From Rhabditophanes sp. KR3021 (lineage: Eukaryota > Nematoda > Chromadorea > Rhabditida > Alloionematidae), in assembly GCA_963281155.1 (NCBI GenBank), contig CAUJLY010000002.1:6014001-6078000 (forward strand): a stretch of 64,000 nt of DNA, written 5' to 3'. The notes under the pieces were generated by a model, which was not told the origin of the DNA, searched no databases, and saw nothing but the letters and a program-made list of their open reading frames with translations. Numbering within the stretch: the stretch's first letter is position 1; each line of letters starts with the position of its first letter. The position numbers and the translations under genes are program-made. Positions 36,878 to 45,927 of this stretch are shown piece after piece.

Positions 36878-37466
36878 ATGGAAATGGCTAAGACATTCGA
36901 CGAAATAAGCGGAGATGTTAGCAAAGCTTTGAGAAATTTTCCCGATTTTCCTCAAGCTGGAATTTTATTTAAGTAAGTTGTGAATAACAAGTTAAATAAT
37001 TTAAATTTACAGAGATATCATGCCAATCTTGAAGAACCCAAAACTAACTGCCGACCTTTGTTTAGCTATAGCCAAAAACTACTCGAATGAGGGAATTACA
37101 GCCGTTGCCGGTTGTGAAGCTCGCGGCTTTTTATTCGGAGTACAGGTGGCCATTCACCTCAATGTGCCTTTCGTTCCAATAAGAAAAAAGGGAAAACTTC
37201 CGGGGAAATGCGTTTCCGCTAGTTATCTCAAAGAATACGGAGAAGATATCGTTGAAGTTCAAGAAGATGCTTTTCAAAAGGGCGACAAAGTCCTCATCAT
37301 AGATGATCTTTTAGCCACCGGAGGAACAATGAATGCAGCTATTCAAGTCATCGAAAAGGCTGGAGCTTTTCCAACTGTTGCCTTTTGCATTATCGAGTTA
37401 GTTGATTTGAAGGGAAAGAATGTGTTACCTAAATCTACTCGTTTTGAATCTATGCTCAAATTTTGA
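36878..37466 (+). CDS. APRT: Adenine phosphoribosyltransferase
   Basis: Exons are 36878-36972 and 37013-37466 with a 40-bp intron, giving 182 residues, the family length. ALRNFPDFPQAGILFKDIMP is the N-terminal family motif. GCEARGFLFG, PIRKKGKLPG and the PRPP-binding VLIIDDLLATGGTMNAA follow. The enzyme salvages adenine with PRPP to AMP in the cytosol. The start was placed at the ATG 2 nt after the acceptor-like cttttag. A second ATG six bases on is in frame. The stop is followed at once by AATAAA (tgaataaattg), so the 3' UTR may be very short. Confidence 0.96.
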
Positions 37467-37862
37467 ATAAATTGATCAGATTTTAAATAAGTTGCTCAAA
37501 TTTAAATGATTGGTATAATTTGGTTACTTATCATTTAAGAATAAATTGTTATATGAAATTTAGTGGTTTTTTAATTTTTGTAAAAACATGTAATTTGTTT
37601 AAGTGATTCCTTAAATGTAAAACTTTAAGTGATTGCTTAAATATAAAATATTAACTGATTGTTTAAAAGTAAATTACTTAAGACATTGTTTAAATTCAAA
37701 TAATTTAAGTTACTATGTAGTTTATATCTTTTGTGAACCTTTGCGGTGATTATTAATAAAAATAAAGAACGAAATTAACAAATTGTATTACCACAAAACG
37801 TTTATAGCAGTAACAAACGTCAAACAAGAATAACAAACACCAACATTGGAACAAATAAAAAT
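37467..37862. repeat. Convergent 3' region with degenerate ~30-bp tandem repeat
   Basis: Between the APRT and RPS6 3' ends, roughly 37595-37715, a unit resembling taagtgattgcttaaatg recurs about four times with changes (actgattgtttaaaag, agacattgtttaaattc). No coding signal is seen. The repeat is short and degenerate and may be simple low-complexity drift. Confidence 0.5.
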
Positions 37863-38631
37863 TTAGTTCTTGCTTTCGGACTTGTGAGATGAGAGTCTTC
37901 TGGCAACTTTCTCGGCGTGCTTTTCCTGCAATGATAAATAAGATTAGTTTAAGGAAAAGAACAAAATTTGAGCTTACCTTAACGAATTTAGCAAGAACCT
38001 TTTGGTAGGTTGAGGCTTCTTCTCTGCGCTTGATGCTTCTGTCCTTCTTTTCAGTGATTTTGGCAGCCTTGCGTTGAAGTCTGGCAGAAGTAATGAGACG
38101 TTGAATTTTTGGGCCAACGGTTCTAGCTTTTTTGCCTGGTCTTTCGATAGTTCTCTTGACAACGTACTTGGTGACATCATCTTCCTTGGTCAAGTTGAAG
38201 AGTTTACGGATGTTGGAGGCTCTCTTTGGTCCAAGTCTTCTTGGGACGACTTTGTCAGTAAGACCTTCGATTTCACCTTCTCCCTTCTTGACAATGATGG
38301 CGGCGATGACGGACATGTTGGCGTCAAAGATACATCCACGGACAGATTTACGTTTGCGTTCACCGGAACGTCTGGACTTGTAGCATGAAGCTCCTTTTCC
38401 AAGAAGAAGACGGACTCTTTCGTTGGTAAGGACTCCTTGTTTCATTGGGAAACCTTGCTTGTCATTTCCTCCAGTCAAACGGAGAATGTATCCCTTCCAT
38501 TCGTCTCCGAGGCAATCAGCCTCAACTTCTTGAGACATACGTTTGTCGAAGAAAGGCTTGACCTTGCGATCATCTTCAATTTCGAACAATTTTTGGGTGC
38601 CGTTGGCTGGGAAAGCAATATTCAATTTCAT
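37863..38631 (-). CDS. RPS6: 40S ribosomal protein S6
   Basis: Exons are 37978-38631 and 37863-37925 with a 52-bp phase-0 intron, giving 238 residues. The start [20 protein letters not shown] and [15 protein letters not shown] are near-invariant eS6 sequence. [20 protein letters not shown] and [19 protein letters not shown] follow. The second exon supplies [14 protein letters not shown], the C-terminal Arg-Arg-Leu-Ser-Ser tract that S6 kinases phosphorylate. It has fewer serines than in vertebrates. A gttacag acceptor-like site lies about 10 nt before the ATG on the minus strand. Codon use is biased, as in RPL10. Confidence 0.98.
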
Positions 38632-39166
38632 GATTGATACCCTGTAACTAAGCGGAATTAGATTCGGTTAAATTTAATCTTTAAATGATTCTACTGGCAC
38701 GAAGTACAATTTTATTTAGAACAACAAGTCTACCAAAAAATGATATACAAATAAAATTCAATATTTTGGATCAAAAAAGTCCAATTCATCAACAAATTAG
38801 CAAAAACAAAAAAGTATGGCACATAAATATTTTTTCCCAACATCACAAAAATAAAAGGCACCTAAATTTGGGTGAAAAGGTGGCCAAAAACCTATAATTG
38901 AAGTTAAAAAATTCAAAAATTGGTGCAATTTTAGTAAATGACTATCCAACAGTCGTTTACAGAATATCGCGGCAAGAGTATCTAGCACATTTGAATGTGC
39001 AATGGTAATGGGTAGAGGAAGCGCCATTCCAAACTGTATGTCTTTGCTCTTGTTGGGTTGTCTTATTATAGAGAGTTAAGGTTCAATGGATTGTCGCGAT
39101 TCTTCCCGTTTAATAAACATTAATGGATATAACTTTTATTTTCATTCTAGATAAAAAGAACTAAAG
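38632..39166. promoter_or_regulatory. Shared divergent promoter region, RPS6 and TIMM10
   Basis: Only 535 bp separate the divergent start codons of RPS6 (minus) and TIMM10 (plus), so both promoters must lie here. The TIMM10 side ends in ttttcattctag 18 nt before its ATG, an acceptor-like site. A GC-richer patch (gagtatctagcacatttgaa to gggtagaggaagcgcc) lies near 38980-39030. No TATA box was assigned. Confidence 0.5.
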
Positions 39167-39424
39167 ATGGCTGATGCTTCTCAAATGGCTATGATCAACG
39201 AACTCGAAATTGAGATGATGTCTGACATGTACCGTCGAATGACACAAGTTTGCCAAGACAAGTGTATTTCCAAATCATACAAAGAAGGCGACATCACAAA
39301 AGGAGAAGCTGTCTGCCTGGATCGTTGTGTGGCAAAGTACTTGGATGTTCATGAAAGATTGGGGAAAGTTTTAACTTCTATGTCGCAAGTCGACGAGGCT
39401 GCATTACAAAAAGCTTCGCAGTAA
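39167..39424 (+). CDS. TIMM10: Mitochondrial import chaperone Tim10
   Basis: This is a single exon of 85 residues. Twin CX3C motifs lie at Cys29/Cys33 and Cys50/Cys54 with 16 residues between. LEIEMMSDMYRRMT and CLDRCVAKYLDVHERLGK match Tim10 in particular, not Tim8, 9 or 13. With Tim9 it forms the 70-kDa intermembrane-space hexamer that escorts carrier proteins to the inner membrane. AATAAA (tcaataaaataatcc) lies about 12 nt after the stop. Confidence 0.96.
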   Translation: MADASQMAMINELEIEMMSDMYRRMTQVCQDKCISKSYKEGDITKGEAVCLDRCVAKYLDVHERLGKVLTSMSQVDEAALQKASQ

Positions 39425-39866
39425 TTGCTTTCTTTCAATAAAATAATCCTTATCTTGTAGTTATCTGTAGTTGGAGTTGTTTTTAGTACAATATTTGATT
39501 GAATAAACAGTTTATTAATGAATTAAATTTATTACTAATAAATTAAACTTGCTATAAATAATTGTACACAGATAGATCCTTAATGAATAAAATGCATCTA
39601 CAAATAAATGTTAACCGTTCATAAATGAATTAAATTTATCACTCAAATAAGTGTCAGGAGTTCATATTTAAACCAAAGTTATTACATAAATAAGCATTTC
39701 GAATCCATCAATGAATAGAATTCGTATTAAAGTACAGGTGATAGATGAATTGAAATTTATTATATAAAAAGAGTATATGTTAACATATGTACATGATAAA
39801 CACAGTGAAATTGATACATTTTGTTTTAATTAAATTATTTTACATTTGTAGACACATAATATATCG
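39425..39866. repeat. Convergent 3' region with spaced degenerate repeats
   Basis: This lies between the TIMM10 and Shal 3' ends. The motif aatgaattaaatttat recurs near 39518, 39624 and 39742 (last copy gatgaattgaaatttat), roughly 105-118 bp apart. It looks like a degenerate ~110-bp tandem repeat. No coding signal is seen. Confidence 0.5.
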
Positions 39867-42800
39867 CTAAACTTTGAATTTGTTGTCTCCGTTCATGTCA
39901 TCTGGAACCTTTTCTTCCAAGTCGTCTTTGCTTTGGATGCAGGATTTGTGGTTGAGTAGGTCGGGGGAGGAATTGTTTGAAGAAGGTTGTTCAATTATTG
40001 TAGGGACATTTACTCTTAATTCAGACTTTTGTGAACCTCTTTTTTTATTGGAATTGTTGTTGTTTGAGTTTCGGAGCATTTTGGGATGGTTCATTAGATC
40101 GGATTGACATTCTTCTTCGCTGGCAAATTTATCTTTCGGAGGTTGTTTGTCCATGTTTTGATAGGCCCGAAAACTTGGATGTTTCTTTAACTTATAATTT
40201 AGGACTTCTTCATCGTCACTTGCGTCAATTGTTTTTCTACGACCTTGAGTAATGCAACATCTCAAAAGACCTGCTCCTTTCTTACTAGACAAATCCTCAG
40301 ATGGCCCCAAAGAAAGTGGGGGCGTTAAACGATGTGAACTATCATAAATCTGATCATAATCCACATATTCTCGCTCGGTGGCTCTTTCTAAACATTGCAA
40401 CAAATGATGATGTTGCATTTCGAAGATATCTTCTTCTCTTAACGCATCAATCGGAATTTCTCCATCTGCATACTTTTTCATCCTATCTTCATGTGCTTTT
40501 TTCTTAACAAACAGAGCTTGGCCAGAGGCATTTTTAACTATTCGTATCCTAGCCATTCGAGCTTTCTTTTGAGCTTTCCTTTTGTCAGCTCGCTGGCTTT
40601 GATGGTAAATTCGTGAGAAATTTGATACAATTACAGGAACCGGAAGAGCGATTACCAACACTCCTGAAAGTGAACAAATACCACCTACGATTTTGCCTCT
40701 ATATACGTTATTTATTAATTTCATTAAGAGAAAATTATGGAAAACAGTTTTAATAAAAAATGACTAGTGTAAACTACAGCGATTCATGACGCTGTAACTA
40801 ACTCATTTGTGTATTGTATTATTATATGTCTTCTAATTTATGTTCTTATAAGGGGTGCGCTTTCAATAAGCACTTCAATTTTATATTAAAAGGATTCTAA
40901 TTTACTTTGCTTTCTCTACTCTTCCTTTACAACTCTTAGCAGTTGGGCAATATGTCTCTTAATATGTACTCCAATGTTAAAGTAAACAGAATTTACCATG
41001 CACCGATGTCAGTGATAGGACATTTGGGTGTCTTCAACAAGGTAGTTTGTAATCACAACAGTAAATTTGCCTTAAATTACATAATGTCTGGAGAAGAAAC
41101 AAGTATGGAAGAGGCAATGGATTGGGAAGACAGATATAGTAAATTTTAACAAATATCTCAATCATTTTACTAATGTAAATGTCTTAGCTCCATTGTCACT
41201 AAATAAAATGGTTTATTTTGATTTAATGTTGGACGCTTTATCAGAGGTGGTTATGGATAGAAGAAAGACCCTAACCACCTCATTACACGAATGGCAAGAC
41301 GAAACGGAGCAATTCGTATTAATGATCCGAAGGAAGAAGGTATGCCGTCTCAATTAATCTACTTGGTACTTGTTGTAACGGCGGGATAAATAGTTATGCT
41401 GGACTTAGATGGAAGTGTTGTTAATTAATTTTTGTCTTAAGCTAAATTTTGTTGCATTTGGTTTTAAGTAAATTTTTGTCGTAATTGCCCTGGTTAGATT
41501 TTGTGTATTAATAATGGTAACTTACAAGACTGTATGAGGTACGAGATCGCCATACTAAAATGTTATTAATAAATAAATTGAATTAATTACTTACTCCAAG
41601 CGTGGTCATCGTCACAATAGTATACCAGAAAGCTGCCGGAATTGAAGTGAACTTTGTGAAAGGAACCTTCTTTTCAGTATAATACATAATAGTAGCAAAA
41701 ATGATGATTGCCATTGCCAAAGAAAAAACTAGAAAGCCTAGTTCTGAAGCACAAGACCTTAGTGTATAACCAAGTATTCGAAGGCCTTGGGAATGCCTTG
41801 AGAATTTGAAAATTCGGAATACTCTCTGAAATTGTTTTGTGTTAATTAAATAAATTAAAGAAATTAATTTTTATTGAGAACAGAGATATTATTTTGCATT
41901 TTGATACAGTTTTAATAAAAATGATTAGTGCTAAAGTCACCCTAAATTAAATAATGAAGTGATCTTTCATAAAGGTGCACTAAACTTGTTAACCACAAAA
42001 ATGGTAAGAAATTGGACAACAGAGAGATTAATTTGAACTGGATGACCCCGAGTGAACAAAATTTATATGCTTGGCTCATAGGACTCCCCAAGATTCTATC
42101 GCCTTCTTCCTGGAGAGAGGTTCAAAACTTATGTCCATCGTGGTTTGAAAACTGGCTATAAAATCTCAAATATGAGAAGACTTATAAGATGTGAATTCAT
42201 TAAAAATAAATGGACGAAAAAGGGATTGTGTGTCCGCAAAATGGTAGCTGAGATGTTCCTCCCAAATCCAGAAAATAAAAAAGAAGTAGATCACATCAAT
42301 CGCAAAGAAAGAATAATTGTGTTGCAAACTTGTGCTGGGTCACTAAGACTGAAAACCAGATTTATGCTTTGGGTAAAAGAGTCTACAAATATAATCTTAG
42401 GTGGGAGATTTCGGGAGTCTACAGATCTATGACTGATGGTGCTAGATCATTGATTGGAAATTATGAGAATCACGCTAAGAGCATTGGTCTTGTTGTATTG
42501 GCATACAAAATAGTCATGCTAGATTAGGTGGAGATTCTGTTAGTTGATTTTTGTTTTAAATTAATTTTTTGTTGTTTTTAAGTAAATTTTTGTTGTCTTT
42601 AAGTAAATTTTTGCTGTCTTTTAGTTAATTTTTGTCGTTTTTTGTCTGAATTAATTTTTAATATCAAAATTTTTTAAATTTTTAGATTTTTGGTATTGGT
42701 AACAATAGTGTACAAAGACTCTTAAAGTGACAAATGCACCGGAAACATCTTTGTTGTTTTGCAGCCCCAACCCAACATAATACGGCAATATAGCAACCAC

Positions 42801-45800
42801 GTCAATTACAGACATAATAGATCTCATGAACTTTAATCTATCCGGTGCCGCATACAATCTAGCCAAATATTCAAAGGTAAAGATAATGACACAAGCCGTA
42901 TCTATTACAAAAAACTGTTTTTCGTACTGGTCTCCACAAGTGATACTTGATCCATCTTCGAAATATTTGCAAGGCACTGTTTCAACTATGTTGCATAAGA
43001 CTGAAACAGCAATGAAGAAACCAGTAACATAATAGAAGACGAGGGCTATTGAGGAAGTATGAGGATTTTCAAAGGCTGCCCACATAGATTGCCGGAATGT
43101 TAGATTTTGCTTTTTCTTGATATCCGTTTCTAGTCTTTCTTCTACAAGACGTTCTTGTTCTTCTCTTTTTTTGTCTTTGTAGTCTTCGTAGCAACAGTCG
43201 GCTATGAGATCTGGCATTATGCCAAAAAATGCTAATTCTTCGTCGTAAGCGACGAGGCATTCGTGTTTTGGATACTGAAAGGTTGACTATTATTTAGAAG
43301 TAGAAAAACTTACATGTAATTTTCCAGTTCTATAAAATGTTAATATATGCCGGAATATATCTGGATCACGGTCAAAGAAATATTCTCCCGAATCTTCGTC
43401 GAAAAAGAATTCCTTTTCGTTACTACCTGAATTATTTGAAAATTAGATAACATGTATGACAACCTTTTTGATTGTAATCAAAATAATTTTTAACTTCTAA
43501 AAAACGTTCAAATGACTGTTTCCATATTTATCTAACTAATTGTTGTAAATCTCTTTAAAAACTTGTATTGGTAGTATTCTTTGGAATACCAAATTATAAC
43601 TTAGAAACTAATTTTAGGTATGTGGTAATGATTCCGGATTTTGAACAACTATCCGACTTTAAAATTTATCCAATCTTCAAGGACTGCTTCGTAATCAAGT
43701 GATTTTTAAATTTAATATTTCCACCACAACTTACCTAACAAAGTCTCAGGAAACTTTTCCAAAGTATTCCGCCAAGTTTCAAACTTTCTACCTAAATATT
43801 TATTAGTATATTAATTATATTTTTAAATTTGAGTATTTATTAGTTGAAGATGTTCTATAACAGCTTTATTAATATTATTTTTTTATTTTAGTGCAATAAT
43901 ATCGCCTCATATTGGTGTTATTAACTATTATGATTCAGCAGGCAAAAAGAGGACTATTGTTTCTGATTTAAGTGATGAACTAGCAGGATAACCATCTCTG
44001 GAAGAAAAGCCAAGTAGTAAAATATCTAGGAATGAAGATAGTTTGTCTTTGGGAGAAATGTATCTTTTAAAGAAAGCGGTAAGTTTAAAAGCTAATTTTA
44101 GTATTATCAATCTGTCTTAGATCAACCTGAAACGCCCCTTCCATACCACAGTCACCTAAAATAGCAGATAACACAGTTGCTAGGTTGGAGATTCTTCACT
44201 TGATAAATCATGCAAGTTAAATCAATTGCGTAAGAGTGAAATGGTTACCGGTAAAGCATATTTTATTGTATTAAAAAGTGTCATTGTTTGGGCTCACGCC
44301 AAAGATAATCCTAGCAGTTAGTGGATTGTTCTATCCAAATAAGTCTGGTTGTAATATCAGGGACGACAAAGATTTGGTGTGCATTTACTGTAAGAAAATG
44401 ATCTTTCTAGTCCAGATCATATGATGAATTTCACTTGCCAGAAATCAAAGGATAATTTTGCTGGCGTCAGAGAAAGAGTAGAGGAACTTGAAAAGCAAGT
44501 CTGTGAGGAAGAAAGGGACTGATTCTAATTGAAGAGTTACAAAGGCTACTAGTCGGAGAGTTTGAGTTGAGTGATGGAGATGGATATGCTTTTGTTGACA
44601 AGCAACTCAAAGAATTCAAATATTTTGGGAAACTGATAAAATCAAGACACGTCTTTCAGATCATTCAAATGATGCTGCTAATTCTCTTTGTCGTAGAAAC
44701 AACATGAATGGAAAAGAGGAATGGATGTGGAAATATTTTAATTCTGCTAAATGGAAGGTATGCGTAAAGCATCTTGGAGAGCTATCTCCACGTCATCCTA
44801 GATTATTGAGGTTTGACTTATTGCCTGTTGTAAATTCACTACTAACTTATCGAAAGGTGTTGTCTTTGATGAGATTTAAATTTCTTCACTTTCTCTCAGA
44901 TTAAAAAAATAGGAAATTCTTAATGGAGGAATTACTCGCTAAAGGAGAAGATCACTGTATTTCAAAGCCAGGGAAAAATGTTTTTAAACTTCCAGGAGAG
45001 TCTAACCCTGATTCCAAAATTAAATGTACTTATTTCAAAGCTCCTTATGCAAGTGAAGCAAATCTTGGCAAACATTTAAAAACAGAGACTGCACAAAGTT
45101 TATTGAAGAACGCCAAAGATTTAGTCAAAATACATCGGCAATGAAAGTTTTAGAAGCCATCAAGAGCAAAGCTAAGGAAAGGGGGAGTTTGATGCTTACT
45201 TAGTGCTTCCAAGAAAAAGTGGTGGCAATTGGTTAGTAGTGTAATGGATGGTATGAAATACATTGGCAAAACTGAAGATGTTAAAAAAGAATGGACAAGC
45301 ATAATAAAGACTTTGAGGATAAGGTTAATCTGAAAAAGGTCTTCGATTGAAAGGAACATTTTATAGATGATGTATTCGGGATGAGTCATATGGAAAGAAT
45401 GAACTGCTCTCTTAAAGAAGAAGTACCAGTCGAATACAGTGATTGCAAGCATCGAGCTATCCTGATCAGAATCTTCAGACCTCAAATTACAAACTTCGAT
45501 TCTGATAACCCATCTTTTGAAGAAGTCCTTAAATTAAACCTGAAACTTAACAGAAAGGTAGCTGATCTCATCATGACGCTTCTGATTTTGCTGTCGTGAA
45601 ATTTTGTAAAGAAGATTGTTAACAGTTTATCTAATTAGAATATGCTACTTCCTATTATCCAACAATTACAATAAACTTCTTTGTCTCGTTAGTTAATTTT
45701 TTTGCCTCATATCTGTTAATAAATACCTGAAATATTTATTGACAACTTTTCATCTGAAACATGATCCAATTCACGGTCCTATAAAAAGATTTAGTATAAA

Positions 45801-45927
45801 TATAAACCCAAAAAGGAAAACAAACCATCAAAATAGGAGGTGGATCTGGCATCGGTTGACGACTAATCGGCACCCACCCGATTGCCGCAGCCCTTGCAAA
45901 AGGCAACCATGCTGCAACTGAAGCCAT
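39867..45927 (-). CDS. Shal: Shal-type (Kv4) voltage-gated potassium channel
   Basis: Eight exons are inferred: 45826-45927, 45727-45778, 43735-43791, 43314-43426, 42714-43274, 41595-41825, 41526-41554 and 39867-40698. All phases fit and the sum is 658 residues. Exon 1 carries the Kv4 N-terminus [18 protein letters not shown], the KChIP-binding inactivation peptide. T1 includes [42 protein letters not shown] and the zinc-site region HEC..DCCYEDY. S1-S6 follow, with S4 [18 protein letters not shown], the pore [16 protein letters not shown] joined to YGDLVPHTV, and S6 [20 protein letters not shown]. The tail keeps [11 protein letters not shown], the Kv4 dileucine-type targeting motif. Kv4 makes A-type current in neurons. 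The filter has Leu where most Kv4 channels have Met (GYGDM). Introns 2, 5 and 7 are enlarged by inserted relics. Confidence 0.96.
41220..41480 (+). pseudogene. Decayed NUMOD/HNH-endonuclease-like relic, copy A (Shal intron 7)
   Basis: Only the end is readable. One frame gives [17 protein letters not shown] then stop at about 41376-41426, which resembles the end of a NUMOD1/IENR1 DNA-binding motif (…GG/aGyrWky). The DNA from 41369 on aligns at roughly 70% with copy B at 42488-42612, including the T-rich tail after the stop (ttttaagtaaatttttgt). The upstream part is too decayed to read. A nearby 68-codon plus-strand ORF (40943-41149) is unrecognised. Confidence 0.55.
41526..41554 (-). other. 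29-nt microexon encoding the K+ selectivity filter of Shal
   Basis: It lies between acceptor aacattttag and donor gtaagtta and encodes YGDLVPHTV plus two bases. Exon 6 ends exactly at TTLG (GGA, phase 0). Exon 8 supplies the third base of a Leu codon before GKIVGG. Without this exon the filter is lost, so it must be constitutive for a conducting channel. It is flanked by a 40-bp and an 827-bp intron. Confidence 0.9.
42060..42640 (+). pseudogene. NUMOD4-HNH-NUMOD1-type homing endonuclease relic, copy B (Shal intron 5)
   Basis: The frame at 42145-42320 reads [15 protein letters not shown] (NUMOD4-like YxxSNxGxxR) and [20 protein letters not shown] followed by IN, the conserved core of HNH endonucleases of this type. 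After one frame change near 42310-42325 a second frame gives [15 protein letters not shown], the rest of the HNH signature (NxxxNLxWvtxxeN), then [20 protein letters not shown] with GARSLIGN, a NUMOD1/IENR1-like helix-turn-helix. A third frame ends with [14 protein letters not shown]. The gene is thus recognisable but broken in at least two places. It runs opposite to Shal. Confidence 0.72.
43860..45660 (+). pseudogene. Decayed insertion with zinc-finger-like ORF fragments (Shal intron 2)
   Basis: Shal intron 2 is 1,935 bp against 38-50 bp elsewhere. Its plus strand holds several protein-like fragments: [20 protein letters not shown], then near 44325-44460 [15 protein letters not shown] with [10 protein letters not shown] and a later H/C pair that resembles a BIR-type or similar zinc domain, then a charged stretch [17 protein letters not shown], then 66- and 73-codon ORFs (44704-44904, 44923-45144). 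Frames change repeatedly. No family is certain. It is probably an old mobile element or captured gene. Confidence 0.45.

Noticed and set aside
45230..45290. GIY-YIG-like motif (MKYIGKTED) in Shal intron 2
   Set aside because: Only a five-residue likeness in a short frame with stops nearby. No supporting catalytic Arg or Glu context was seen.
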